A stretch of 64,000 nucleotides of DNA from CAIKMD01 sp036501365 (lineage in GTDB: Bacteria > Pseudomonadota > Alphaproteobacteria > ATCC43930 > CGMCC-115725). The translations under genes were made by a program, and so were the position numbers. The stretch covers positions 1 through 64,000 of the forward strand of contig DASYAL010000102.1 in the NCBI GenBank assembly GCA_036501365.1, written 5' to 3'. Of the stretch, positions 9,559 through 17,881 are shown piece by piece; position 1 is the first letter of the stretch, and each line of letters begins with the position of its first letter. Below the pieces are notes generated by a model, which searched no databases, had not been told where the DNA came from, and saw nothing but the letters and a program-made list of their open reading frames with translations.

Positions 9559-10480
9559 CCTTTATTGGCTCGCGCGCTATGTCGAGCGCGCCGAGAACGT
9601 CGCGCGCATCGTCCTCGTCGGGCATCGCATGGCGTCGATGGCGCGCTCGCTCGGCGCCGGCGGCGACGAATGGCTCTCGACCCTCATCGCCACCGGCTGC
9701 GAGCCCGGCTTCTTCGCCAAATATTCCGAGCCTGCGCCGGGCGCGGTGATCGACTATCTGGTGCGCGATCCCGACAACGTCTCGAGCGTCTTCTCCTGCC
9801 TCGAGACGGCACGGCGCAACGCGCGTGCGGTGCGCACCGCGCTCACCGCCGATATGTGGGACGCGCTCAACGAGACCTGGCTCAAGGCGCGCGACTTCGC
9901 GTCGCAGAAGATGACGCTCGACACCGCGCCCACCTTCCTCGAATGGGTGCGCGAGCGCTCGCAGCTCTTCAACGGCGCCTACGACAGCACCATGCTGCGC
10001 AACGACGCCTTCTATTTCACTCGTCTCGGCACGTTCTTGGAGCGCGCCGACAACACCGCGCGCATCCTCGACGTGAAATACTACGTGCTGCTGCCGCAGG
10101 ACGAGAGCGTCGGCGGCGCGCTCGATTATTACCAGTGGCAATCGATCCTGCGCTCGGTCTCGGCGCTGCGCGCCTATCACTGGGTCTATCACGACCGGCT
10201 GCAACCCTGGCTGATCGCCGAGCTGCTCTTGCTTCGCCGCGAGATGCCGCGCTCGCTCATCTCCTGCTACGACCAGATCACGCGCTATCTCGATCTCATC
10301 GCCGAGGCCTATGGCGGCGCGCGCGGCGAATGCCATCGCCTGGCCGGCGAGGCGCATGCGCGGCTGCGCTACGGCAAGATCCAGAAGATCTTCCAATCGG
10401 GCCTGCACGAATTCTTGGCCGACTTCATCGACCGCTCGCTGCTCTTGGGCGGCGAAATCGCGAATCTCTATCTCACCTGA
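9536..10480 (+). CDS. Alpha-E domain protein (Anbu cluster)
   Basis: COG2307/DUF403 alpha-E protein of 314 residues, an all-helical domain that nearly always accompanies the permuted ATP-grasp protein and is thought to act with it in making or modifying a small peptide; the biochemical role is unproven. Conserved features include LSRTADSLYWLARYVERAEN at the N-terminus, FLEWVRERSQLFNGAYDSTM, a RLGTFLERADNTARILDVKYY helix pair and LRAYHWVY. The 23-bp overlap with the ATP-grasp gene and 3-bp gap to the transglutaminase gene argue for one transcript. Confidence 0.92.
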   Translation: MLSRTADSLYWLARYVERAENVARIVLVGHRMASMARSLGAGGDEWLSTLIATGCEPGFFAKYSEPAPGAVIDYLVRDPDNVSSVFSCLETARRNARAVRTALTADMWDALNETWLKARDFASQKMTLDTAPTFLEWVRERSQLFNGAYDSTMLRNDAFYFTRLGTFLERADNTARILDVKYYVLLPQDESVGGALDYYQWQSILRSVSALRAYHWVYHDRLQPWLIAELLLLRREMPRSLISCYDQITRYLDLIAEAYGGARGECHRLAGEAHARLRYGKIQKIFQSGLHEFLADFIDRSLLLGGEIANLYLT

Positions 10481-10483
10481 GCG

Positions 10484-11287
10484 ATGCGCCTCGCGATCCG
10501 CCATACCACCGCCTATCGCTATTCGCAGCCGATCACCTACGCGATCCAGACCCTGCGGCTGACGCCGCGGCCTTACGAAGGCTTCCACGTCATCGCTTGG
10601 CGGGTGCGCGGCGAAGGCAAGCACGACCTGCCGAGCCTTGTCGACGGCTATGGCAACATCGTCCACTGCCACACCGTCAACCGCGCGCACGACCATGCCA
10701 CGATTGCGGTCGAGGGCGACGTCGAGACCTCGGCGGGCGACGGCGTCGTGCGCGGTGCGGTCGAGACCCTGCCACCGCTTTTCTACTTGCGCGCAACGCG
10801 GCAGACGGAAATCGATGCGGCGATCCGCGATCTCGCGCTGTCGGTCGCGGGCAAGGGCTACGACCGGCTGGTCGCGCTGATGGAGGCGGTGCGCGCCCGT
10901 GTCGATTATCGCACCGGCGCGACCGATGCGGCGACGACCGCGGCCGAGGCGCTCGGCGCCGGCGCCGGCGTCTGCCAGGATCACGCGCACCTCTTCATTG
11001 CCGCCGCGCGTGCGCTGGGGATTCCGGCGCGCTATGTCGGCGGCTATCTTTGGGCCGGCGGCGATGCCGTGTGCGAGGCGAGCCATGCCTGGGCCGAGGC
11101 CTATCTGCCGGAGTTCGGCTGGATCGGCTTCGATCCGGCCAACCGCACCGTGCCGGGCGAGGCCTATGTGCGGGCGAGCATCGGCCTCGATTATTGGGCG
11201 GCGGCGCCGGTGCGCGGGGTCCGGCGCGGGGTTGGCGAGGAATCGCTTGCGGTCGAGGTCAGAGTGCGCGAGGCCTCGCAGCAATAA
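10484..11287 (+). CDS. Transglutaminase-like protein (Anbu cluster)
   Basis: A 267-residue protein with the bacterial transglutaminase N-terminal beta domain (RLAIRHTTAYRYSQPITYAI) followed by a papain-like transglutaminase core. The catalytic triad is visible: Cys164 in GVCQDHAH, His201 in SHAWAEAYLP and Asp217 in GFDPANR. Relatives act as peptidases or transfer acyl groups; in this setting the substrate is unknown. It lies between the alpha-E gene and anbu, a conserved order in many proteobacteria, and probably works on the product of the ATP-grasp/alpha-E pair or on peptides handled by Anbu. Confidence 0.93.
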   Translation: MRLAIRHTTAYRYSQPITYAIQTLRLTPRPYEGFHVIAWRVRGEGKHDLPSLVDGYGNIVHCHTVNRAHDHATIAVEGDVETSAGDGVVRGAVETLPPLFYLRATRQTEIDAAIRDLALSVAGKGYDRLVALMEAVRARVDYRTGATDAATTAAEALGAGAGVCQDHAHLFIAAARALGIPARYVGGYLWAGGDAVCEASHAWAEAYLPEFGWIGFDPANRTVPGEAYVRASIGLDYWAAAPVRGVRRGVGEESLAVEVRVREASQQ

Positions 11288-11306
11288 AAAATATCGGGGT
11301 GGAAGA

Positions 11307-12062
11307 ATGACCTATTGCGTCGGGCTGTGCCTCAAAGACGGGCTGGTGATGCTGTCGGATACGCGCACCAATGCCGGCGTCGACAATGTCTCGACCTTCT
11401 CGAAGACGCATATCTACGAGATCCCCGACGAGCGTTTCATCACGGTGATGAGCGCCGGCAATCTCGGCGTCGCGCAGGCGGTCGTCAATATGCTGCATGA
11501 AGGCATCGAGACCGGCGAGCGTGTCGAAACGCTCTATACGGTCCCGAGCATGTTCCGCGCGGCGCAGCTCGCCGGCGAGGCGGTGCGGCGCGTCTATCGC
11601 AGCGACGGGCCGACGCTCGAGGCGCAGCAGGTGAAGTTCGACGTATCGCTCCTCCTGGGCGGCCAACTCAGAGGTCGCGGCATGCGGCTCTTCCAGATCT
11701 ACGCCGCCGGCAACTTCATCGAGGCGACGCCAGACACGCCCTTTCTCCAGATCGGCGAGACCAAATACGGCAAGCCGATCCTCGACCGCGTGCTGCAATA
11801 CGACACCGACCCGCGCGACGGGGTGAAGCTCGTCATGGTGTCGATGGATTCGACCTTGCGCAGCAATCTCTCGGTCGGCATGCCGCTCGATCTCCTGGTC
11901 TATCGCCGCGACGCGCTCAAGGCCGAGATCCGCCGCCGCATCACCGAAAGCGATCCCTATTTCCGCATGATCCATGAGGGCTGGTCCGAGGCGCTGCGCC
12001 AGGCCTACCGCGCCATGCCGCGCCCCGAATGGATGGATCAGCTTGTTATATCAATGGATTAG
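11307..12062 (+). CDS. anbu: Anbu, proteasome-like peptidase
   Basis: Bacterial proteasome-related protein (Anbu, HslV-like Ntn-hydrolase family), 251 residues. The start is ATG at 11307 after GGTGGAAGA; it places Thr immediately after Met (MTYCVGLCL), so removal of Met exposes the N-terminal threonine nucleophile expected for the family. LVMLSDTRTNAGVD carries the conserved Asp, and the D-x-x-R-S-N-L-S-V-G segment near the C-terminus is also typical. Published structures of Anbu proteins show open helical, ring-like assemblies with little proven peptidase activity. Last gene of the ATP-grasp/alpha-E/transglutaminase/anbu operon, 19 bp after the transglutaminase gene. Confidence 0.93.
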   Translation: MTYCVGLCLKDGLVMLSDTRTNAGVDNVSTFSKTHIYEIPDERFITVMSAGNLGVAQAVVNMLHEGIETGERVETLYTVPSMFRAAQLAGEAVRRVYRSDGPTLEAQQVKFDVSLLLGGQLRGRGMRLFQIYAAGNFIEATPDTPFLQIGETKYGKPILDRVLQYDTDPRDGVKLVMVSMDSTLRSNLSVGMPLDLLVYRRDALKAEIRRRITESDPYFRMIHEGWSEALRQAYRAMPRPEWMDQLVISMD

Positions 12063-12067
12063 CCTAT

Positions 12068-12097
12068 CTTGATCGATCGACCACGGATGCCCATTTA
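12068..12097 (+). promoter_or_regulatory. Probable RpoH (sigma-32) heat-shock promoter of hsp20
   Basis: CTTGAT at 12068-12073 and GCCCATTTA at 12089-12097 are separated by 15 bases. This matches the sigma-32 pattern CTTGAA-N13-17-CCCCATNTA with one mismatch in each box. It would start transcription near 12104 and leave a leader of about 85 nt before the hsp20 ATG at 12191. The site lies in the only intergenic gap before hsp20. Confidence 0.7.
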
Positions 12098-12190
12098 ATA
12101 CCCCGGGCGGTGCCGTCAGGGTCGCCCGGATTCGAGGAGCCGCCGGTCCCGGGGCTCGGAATCGTCGACTCGCTCGTTGGAGGAGATTCG

Positions 12191-12646
12191 ATGTCGCGTC
12201 TGTCGCTGTTCAGTTCGCCGCTGCTCTTGGGCTTCGACCAGTTTGAGCGTGCGCTCGACCGCGTCACCAAAGCCACGGCGGACGGCTATCCCCCATACAA
12301 TGTCGAGCAGACCGGCGAGGATGCGCTTCGCTTGACGCTCGCGGTCGCCGGCTTCAAGCCCGACGAGCTCTCTGTCCAGCTCGAGGACAACCAGCTCGTC
12401 ATCCGCGGCAAGCAGGCCGACGAGACCGACCGGGTCTACCTTCACCGCGGCATTGCCGCGCGCCAGTTTCAGCGGAGCTTTGTGCTCGCTGACGGCATTG
12501 AAGTGATAGGGGCAGGGCTCGACAACGGCCTCCTCAATATCGATCTACGGCGGCGCGCGGCCGAAGGGCTGGTGCGGGCCATCGAAATCAAGGCATCGTC
12601 CGGCAATCGCATCAAGCCGGTTGGCGGCGAAAGGAGTGGACAATGA
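12191..12646 (+). CDS. Small heat shock protein, Hsp20 family
   Basis: ATP-independent chaperone of the alpha-crystallin family (IbpA/HspH-like), 151 residues. The alpha-crystallin domain spans about residues 35-130, with YNVEQTGEDALRLTLAVAGF at its start, DELSVQLEDNQLVIRGKQ, and the C-terminal IKP tripeptide that usually docks into a partner dimer (I-x-I/V-like). ATG 12191 follows a strong TTGGAGGAG site. The RpoH-type promoter upstream fits heat induction. DUF1150 follows with a 4-bp ATGA overlap, the usual alphaproteobacterial pairing. Confidence 0.95.
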   Translation: MSRLSLFSSPLLLGFDQFERALDRVTKATADGYPPYNVEQTGEDALRLTLAVAGFKPDELSVQLEDNQLVIRGKQADETDRVYLHRGIAARQFQRSFVLADGIEVIGAGLDNGLLNIDLRRRAAEGLVRAIEIKASSGNRIKPVGGERSGQ

Positions 12647-12858
12647 ACATCACCGAGAAACTGCGCCAGATTTCGCCTCAAGATTTCGCCCTGATCGGCG
12701 TGCAGCATCTGGCTTATATCAAGCCGACGGTCGTCAACGGCGTCACCGCCTTCTCGATTCACGCCGCCGACGGCACCCAGATCGGCGAGGCGCCGAGCCG
12801 CGATATCGCTTTTGCTGCGGTGAAGCAGCATGAGCTGGAGCCGGTCAGCATCCATTAG
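12643..12858 (+). CDS. DUF1150 family protein
   Basis: A 71-residue conserved alphaproteobacterial protein of unknown function, typically encoded just after hsp20. Family features visible are the N-terminal short helix, LIGVQHLAYIKP, and a small beta region ending in IGEAPSRDIAFAAVKQHEL. It overlaps the hsp20 stop by 4 bp and so is expected to be heat induced from the same promoter; it may assist the small heat shock protein, but this is inference from linkage. Confidence 0.88.
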   Translation: MNITEKLRQISPQDFALIGVQHLAYIKPTVVNGVTAFSIHAADGTQIGEAPSRDIAFAAVKQHELEPVSIH

Positions 12859-12894
12859 CAGCGCGGGCGTGGCCGCTGCTCGCGCGACTTAAAA

Positions 12895-13359
12895 TCACGC
12901 CGCGTGGCTCGAGGCGCGATCCGTCAAGAGCGCATAGATTGCATCGGCGCTTTCGGTAGCACGCAGCTTCGCGCAGACCGCGCGGTTGCGCAGCAGGCGG
13001 GAGATGCGTGCCAACGCCTTGAGATGATCGGCGCCGGCATCGGCTGGCGTTAAAAGCAGGAAAATCAAATCGACCGGCAAGTTGTCGATCGCGTCGAAAT
13101 CGAGCGGCTTCTCCAGCCGCGCGAACAGCGTGATCGGCCGCTTGAGCCCGGCGACCCGGCCGTGCGGCACGGCTGTGCCGTTGCCGATGCCGGTGCTGCC
13201 GAGCTGTTCGCGCTCCCAGACCGTCTCGAAAATCTTGTGCTCGTCCTGTCCCGAGGTCGCAGCCGCGCGCCGTGCCAGCTCTTGCAGCGCTTGGCGCTTG
13301 CTGGCGACGCGGAGATGCCGAATCACGCCGGAGGGATCGAGGAGATCGGTGATTTCCAT
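12895..13359 (-). CDS. ptsN: PTS IIA-like nitrogen-regulatory protein PtsN
   Basis: EIIA-Ntr, the terminal phosphoacceptor of the nitrogen phosphotransferase system, which regulates potassium transport, nitrogen and envelope functions rather than moving sugar. The product is 154 residues with the phosphorylated His66 in GTAVPHGR and the LIFLLLTPADAGADHLKALA segment. I start at ATG 13359 (MEITDLL) with GGA about 8 bases upstream, in place of the in-frame GTG at 13380. It follows rpoN with only about 77 bp between, without the hpf gene that usually stands in this position. Confidence 0.93.
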   Translation of the reverse strand: MEITDLLDPSGVIRHLRVASKRQALQELARRAAATSGQDEHKIFETVWEREQLGSTGIGNGTAVPHGRVAGLKRPITLFARLEKPLDFDAIDNLPVDLIFLLLTPADAGADHLKALARISRLLRNRAVCAKLRATESADAIYALLTDRASSHAA

Positions 13360-13436
13360 CACGGATTCCTTTGCCGTCACGCGCGCGCCAACCTAGGAAC
13401 GGGCCGCGCCCGAGTCAAGAAAGCCGCGGCAGCCGG

Positions 13437-14900
13437 CTAAAGTTGCAAGGCCCGTTCGCGGCGCCGCTGCACCGAAGAGGGGATGCTCATCGCCTCGCGG
13501 TATTTCGCCACGGTGCGGCGGGCGATGTCGACGCCTTCCTTCATCAAGGTGTCGACGATCCGGTCATCCGACAGCACGTCGCCCGCTTCGGCGTCGATCA
13601 GCGACTTGATGCGGAAGCGCACCGCCTCGGCCGACAAGGAGTCGCCGCCCGCAGCCGCGGCGATCGCCGAGGTGAAGAAATATTTCAGCTCGAAGATGCC
13701 GCGCGGCGTCAACATGTATTTGTTCGTGGTGACACGGCTGACCGTGCTTTCATGCATGCCGATGGCCTGGGCGATGTCGCGCAGCACCAGCGGCCGCAAA
13801 TGCTGTACGCCATGACGCAGGAAGCCATCCTGCTGGCGGGTGATCTCGCGCGAGACTTTGAGGATCGTGGTCGCACGCTGATGCAGCGCTTTCACCAGCC
13901 AATTCGCCGACTGATATTTCTCGGCGAGATAGTCTTTTGCCGCCTTGTTGCGTGAGCCCGCGCTGACCTCGGCGTAATAGCGGGTGTTGACCAGCACGCG
14001 CGGCAGACTGTCGCTGTTGAGCTCGACCATCCAACCGGCGCCTTGCGGCCGCACGAAGACGTCCGGCACCACCAGCTGCGCGATAGCGCCGTCGAATTGC
14101 AGCCCGGGCTTCGGGTCGAGCGCGCGGATCTCGGCAGCCATCTCGGCGAGATCCGCGGCATCGACGCGGCAAAGCCGCAGCAACTGCGGGATGTCTCGGC
14201 AACCGAGCAGCGACAGGTTCTCGATCAGCGCCTGCATCGCCGGGTCGTAGCGGTCGCGTTCTTTTAGTTGGATCGCGAGGCATTCGGCGAGATCGCGCGC
14301 GAAGATGCCGGTGGGCTCGAAGCGCTGCAACTGACTCAGCACCGCCTCGACCTGGGCGAGCTCACAGCCCATGGTCTCGGCTACGGCCGGGAGCGCAACC
14401 GTCAGATAACCGGCCTCGTCGATCTGGTCGACGAGATAGGTGCCGATGACCCGGTCGACCGGGTCTTTGATCTCCTCCGCGAGCTGCGCCAGCAAATGCT
14501 CGCGCAGCGTCACCGGCCGCGCCAGGGTCTGGTCGATACTCGGCAGGTCATCGCTATCGGGCCGCGCGCCGCGCGTGCGCCAGGCGTCGGGATCGCCGGC
14601 ATAATCGAGATTGCCTTCGCCATCGCTGCCGGCGACTTCGTGCCACGCCTCGACCGCCTCCTCGTGGCTGGCTTCGGCCGGCGTGCCAGTCTCGGAAGGA
14701 GCAGGCTCGGCCGCCGCCGGCTCGGGCGCATCGGGTACGCTGTCGTCGCGCTCGAGCAGCGGATTCTGCTCGACCTCGCCTTCGATATAGGTGGCGAGCT
14801 CGATATTCGACAATTGCAGCAGCTTGATCGCCTGCTGCAGTTGCGGCGTCATGACCAACGCCTGGCCCTGACGGATATCGAGTCTCTGAACGAGTGCCAT
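13437..14900 (-). CDS. rpoN: RNA polymerase sigma-54 factor
   Basis: Sigma factor for enhancer-dependent -24/-12 promoters. At 487 residues it has all three regions: the Gln- and Leu-rich N-terminal activator-interaction region (MTPQLQQAIKLLQLSNIEL), an acidic linker rich in Glu, Ala and Pro at about residues 50-90, the core-binding domain, the helix-turn-helix (AIGMHESTVSRVTTNKY) and the C-terminal RpoN box ARRTVAKYR near residue 470. It follows lptB on the same strand after a 367-bp gap and precedes ptsN, as in most alphaproteobacteria. Confidence 0.97.
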   Translation of the reverse strand: MALVQRLDIRQGQALVMTPQLQQAIKLLQLSNIELATYIEGEVEQNPLLERDDSVPDAPEPAAAEPAPSETGTPAEASHEEAVEAWHEVAGSDGEGNLDYAGDPDAWRTRGARPDSDDLPSIDQTLARPVTLREHLLAQLAEEIKDPVDRVIGTYLVDQIDEAGYLTVALPAVAETMGCELAQVEAVLSQLQRFEPTGIFARDLAECLAIQLKERDRYDPAMQALIENLSLLGCRDIPQLLRLCRVDAADLAEMAAEIRALDPKPGLQFDGAIAQLVVPDVFVRPQGAGWMVELNSDSLPRVLVNTRYYAEVSAGSRNKAAKDYLAEKYQSANWLVKALHQRATTILKVSREITRQQDGFLRHGVQHLRPLVLRDIAQAIGMHESTVSRVTTNKYMLTPRGIFELKYFFTSAIAAAAGGDSLSAEAVRFRIKSLIDAEAGDVLSDDRIVDTLMKEGVDIARRTVAKYREAMSIPSSVQRRRERALQL

Positions 14901-15267
14901 GACTGCGGTTATAAGGCGAGGGGAACCATCAGTGCAAACTTCGTACCAACTCCCTTATTTTCCGTTAAGCATGTCAACGGAAAATCCCGCACTGCTCAAA
15001 AAATGATCTGGAAAACCATGGGGATAAGCCGAGATGCGAGCAAGCGCTCGCGGGTGGCTTTTCGCCGCCGCTCCCCTTGCAAATCGGGATGCTGCTGGCA
15101 CAAATCGCCAATCAGCGCGAACACGCCGTGCAGGCCCGTCGTCGCGCCGGCGAGATCGCGGGCCGGACCGTGCGGCAGGCTTGTTGCGGCATGCCGGTGA
15201 GCTTGAGCGGCAAGCCCGGCAGGGAGAAGCCGCGGGTGGCAGCATTGCGGAAGGAAAATCGAGCGCG
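14901..15267. other. Intergenic region upstream of rpoN, with inverted repeat and a possible gene remnant
   Basis: 367 bp with no credible intact gene. A perfect 10-bp inverted repeat, ATTTTCCGTT (14957-14966) and AACGGAAAAT (14976-14985), lies 57 bp upstream of the rpoN start and could be a regulator site. On the minus strand, codons just after the lptB stop read as protein-like text (GFSLPGLPLKLTGMP) and, in another frame, continue (GLHGVFALIGDLCQQHPDLQ). This could be a frameshifted relic, but the match to any family is only impressionistic. Confidence 0.35.
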
Positions 15268-16077
15268 CTAAAGGCTGAAACGTTCGCCGAGATAGACCCG
15301 GCGCACATTCGGGTCGTTGACGATGTCGCCCGGCTGGCCGTCCATCAGCACCTGGCCTTCATGGAGGATGTAGGCGCGATCGACGATGCCCAGCGTCTCG
15401 CGGACGTTGTGATCGGTGATCAGCACGCCGATGCCGCGATCCTTCAGATGCGCGACAAGATCACGGATATCGCTGACGGCGATCGGATCGATGCCCGCGA
15501 GCGGCTCGTCCAAGAGGATGAAATGCGGCTGGGTCGCGAGCGCGCGCGCGATCTCGACGCGGCGGCGCTCGCCGCCCGAGAGCGCCATCGCCGGCGCGCG
15601 GCGCAGATGGCTGATCGAGAATTCGGCGAGCAGGTCGTCAATCGTCGATTCGCGCAATTCGGGAACCGGCTCCGAGACCTCCAGCACGGCGCGGATGTTC
15701 TGCTCGACTGTGAGGCCGCGGAAGATCGACGCCTCCTGCGGCAAATAACCGATGCCCAGCCGGGCGCGGCGATACATCGGCAGGTCGGTGATGTCTTCGC
15801 CGTCGAGCGTGATGCGTCCGACATCGGCGCGGATAAGGCCGGTGATAATATAGAAGCAGGTGGTCTTGCCGGCGCCGTTCGGGCCGAGAAGCCCGACCGC
15901 TTCGCCGCGCTGCACCGAGACGTTCACCTCGCGCAGCACCGGCCGCTTCTTGAAACTCTTGCCGAGGTTATAGGCGGCAAGCCCCGAATTGCTCGCGACC
16001 AGCCGTGGCCCGCCATGCGGCGCGGCTTGCGCATGAGCCGGAGCGGCGGCGGCGGGCCGGGAGGGGGGCGATGACAT
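15268..16077 (-). CDS. lptB: LPS export ABC transporter ATP-binding protein LptB
   Basis: ATPase of the LptB2FGC complex that extracts LPS from the inner membrane and pushes it through the LptA bridge. 269 residues: an Ala/Pro-rich N-terminal extension of about 30 residues, then Walker A GPNGAGKTT, Q-loop YLPQEASIFRGL, signature LSGGERRRVEIARAL, Walker B FILLDEPLAGIDP and switch His in ITDHNVRETL. The YLPQEASIFR stretch is specific to LptB. It ends the kdsD-lptC-lptA-lptB run. Confidence 0.96.
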   Translation of the reverse strand: MSSPPSRPAAAAPAHAQAAPHGGPRLVASNSGLAAYNLGKSFKKRPVLREVNVSVQRGEAVGLLGPNGAGKTTCFYIITGLIRADVGRITLDGEDITDLPMYRRARLGIGYLPQEASIFRGLTVEQNIRAVLEVSEPVPELRESTIDDLLAEFSISHLRRAPAMALSGGERRRVEIARALATQPHFILLDEPLAGIDPIAVSDIRDLVAHLKDRGIGVLITDHNVRETLGIVDRAYILHEGQVLMDGQPGDIVNDPNVRRVYLGERFSL

Positions 16078-16088
16078 CGCGCGGCGAC

Positions 16089-17219
16089 TTAGGGTCGGGG
16101 GCTGGATGGCGGTGGGTTGGACGGCGACGGCTTGGCAGCGGACTGGCCGTTCGCGCTGGGTTGGGCGGCCGCCGGTTTTCCACTCAGCGCAGCCTCATCC
16201 TCCTGGCGCGGGATCAAGAGACCCGCAACGCGCGGTGGCGGGCCGGTCAGCTTCGCCGAAGGCGGTGCGCTAAGCAGGCGCGCGACATTGGTGTTGGTGT
16301 CGACCACCGCATATTGGCCGCGCAACTCGTTTCCCCCCCGCGTCAGAGTCACATTCTTGCTAAGCGTCGCGATTCCGGTGTCGAGATTATACACGCCCGT
16401 ATCGCCACGTGCGATCTGATCCGCCGAGACCACAATGACGTGACCCTGAGCATTGACCTTGGTGATCTTCGAAGGCCCGTCGGGCGGCTTGGTCACATCC
16501 GCCGTCAAGATGTCGCCGCGGATCGATTTCGCCTCGGGACCTTGGCGCACGGCAACCGCATTGCCGCGCGCGACGCCGATCTGCTTCTGGTCGTACCATT
16601 CGAGGCTGTCGCGGGAGGTGACGATATCTTGCGGCGTGATGATCTTGAGGTTCTTGCCTGTCAGCACCAGCAACGCCTGGTCGACGTCGTAAATGGCATG
16701 ATCGCCATAAGCGGTCTGAGTCGGCGATGCGAAAACCACATGGCCGTCGGCCTCGATGCGATAGATCTGAGTCGAGCCGTTATCAAGCGGGCTCTGATTC
16801 TGGCCCGCTTGCGTCGAGGCGGCGGCAGGCTTCGGCGGCGTCGGCGCGGCCGTGGCCGATCCGTTCGCGGCCGCCGCCGGCTGCTGCACGTCGCGGTAAT
16901 AGGCATAGAGCGTATCGGCGGTGACGGAATTGTCGCCGCGCGTCGCCTTGGCGTTGCCGCGCGCGATATAGACTTTGTTGTTCTGCTGCCACTCGATGCC
17001 GTTATCGGCCTCGATGTTGACCGGCTTGTTGTTGTCGTCGCCGGCGAGACCCATCGCGCTCGATGGCGTGTTGCCCGGTGTCTGCGCATTCGCCGCTGCC
17101 GGTGCAGTGGCCGTTGCCGGCGGCTTCGGCGCCGGGGATTTCGCGGGCGCCTGCGCATGCGTCGCCGCGGCGGCGACCATCACGAAGACGGCAAGGAGCC
17201 CGGCGGCGCCTCGCTTCAT
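16089..17219 (-). CDS. lptA: LPS transport periplasmic protein LptA, extended form
   Basis: Periplasmic beta-jellyroll protein that bridges LptC and LptD. 376 residues, about twice the E. coli protein. After the signal peptide (cleavage near HAQA, residue 23) come a Pro/Ala-rich linker (about 24-60), OstA-type strands (IEADNGIEWQQNNKVYIARGNA), a Pro/Ala/Thr-rich insertion (about 110-150), more OstA strands (RIEADGHVVFASPTQTAYGD; GHVIVVSADQIARGDTGVYN) and a Pro/Ser-rich tail from about 335. It overlaps lptC by 4 bp and precedes lptB by 11 bp. Confidence 0.93.
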   Translation of the reverse strand: MKRGAAGLLAVFVMVAAAATHAQAPAKSPAPKPPATATAPAAANAQTPGNTPSSAMGLAGDDNNKPVNIEADNGIEWQQNNKVYIARGNAKATRGDNSVTADTLYAYYRDVQQPAAAANGSATAAPTPPKPAAASTQAGQNQSPLDNGSTQIYRIEADGHVVFASPTQTAYGDHAIYDVDQALLVLTGKNLKIITPQDIVTSRDSLEWYDQKQIGVARGNAVAVRQGPEAKSIRGDILTADVTKPPDGPSKITKVNAQGHVIVVSADQIARGDTGVYNLDTGIATLSKNVTLTRGGNELRGQYAVVDTNTNVARLLSAPPSAKLTGPPPRVAGLLIPRQEDEAALSGKPAAAQPSANGQSAAKPSPSNPPPSSPRP

Positions 17220-17881
17220 TCCGCTTCCTTCGGGCGCGGCAGCAGGGTCAGGTAGGTCTTGCCGGTAAAGTCGATCACGGCGCCGCGGTCGTACATGGTA
17301 AAGCCTTGCGCCGTGACATGCCCAAACGGGCCATGGCCCGTGACCGGCTGATCGCCCGCGGCGGTGCTGTTGGCGATATCGAGCCGCGCGCTATCGGTGT
17401 GGAATTCGTTGCCGCGATCCTGATAGAGCATGACGTCGCCGTAGAGATCGAGCAATTGCGGCTGCGGCTGATAGGTGCCGGTGTAGCCGGTGACCTGGAC
17501 CCAGTTGCCGCTGTTCGTCGTCATGTCGGCGCGCGGCGCGTCGAGCGAAATGAGGTCGGACGAGCCTGAGGCTTCGGTCGCGGCCGCCGCGGTCAGCACA
17601 TAGGGTCGGTTCTGTTTGTCGATGCCGGTGTAACGCGGCGAGACCATGCGCAAATTGCGCGCCTCGCTCAAATCGATCTTCGGCAACGTGAAATGCAGAC
17701 GATCGATGGTGGCCTTGATCTCCGGCCAGGTGCCGACCAGCAGCAGCAAGCTCACCGCGAGCCCCGGGAGAATCCATTTGGAGCGCTGGACGAAGCGGCT
17801 GTGGCTGCGCGTGTCGTCGAGCCCCAGATGCCGCCGCAGCGTCGACCGCAGGGCGATCGCCGCCTGAACTTGTCCCTTCAT
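17216..17881 (-). CDS. lptC: LPS export ABC transporter periplasmic protein LptC
   Basis: Bitopic protein joining LptB2FG to LptA. 221 residues: a cytoplasmic N-terminus, one membrane anchor (WILPGLAVSLLLLVGTWPEI, about residues 36-55), then a jellyroll domain (RNLRMVSPRYTGIDKQNRPY; LYGDVMLYQDRGNEFHTDSA). ATG 17881 overlaps the kdsD stop as ATGA, and its own stop overlaps the lptA start by 4 bp, so the three genes are translationally coupled. Confidence 0.92.
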   Translation of the reverse strand: MKGQVQAAIALRSTLRRHLGLDDTRSHSRFVQRSKWILPGLAVSLLLLVGTWPEIKATIDRLHFTLPKIDLSEARNLRMVSPRYTGIDKQNRPYVLTAAAATEASGSSDLISLDAPRADMTTNSGNWVQVTGYTGTYQPQPQLLDLYGDVMLYQDRGNEFHTDSARLDIANSTAAGDQPVTGHGPFGHVTAQGFTMYDRGAVIDFTGKTYLTLLPRPKEAE

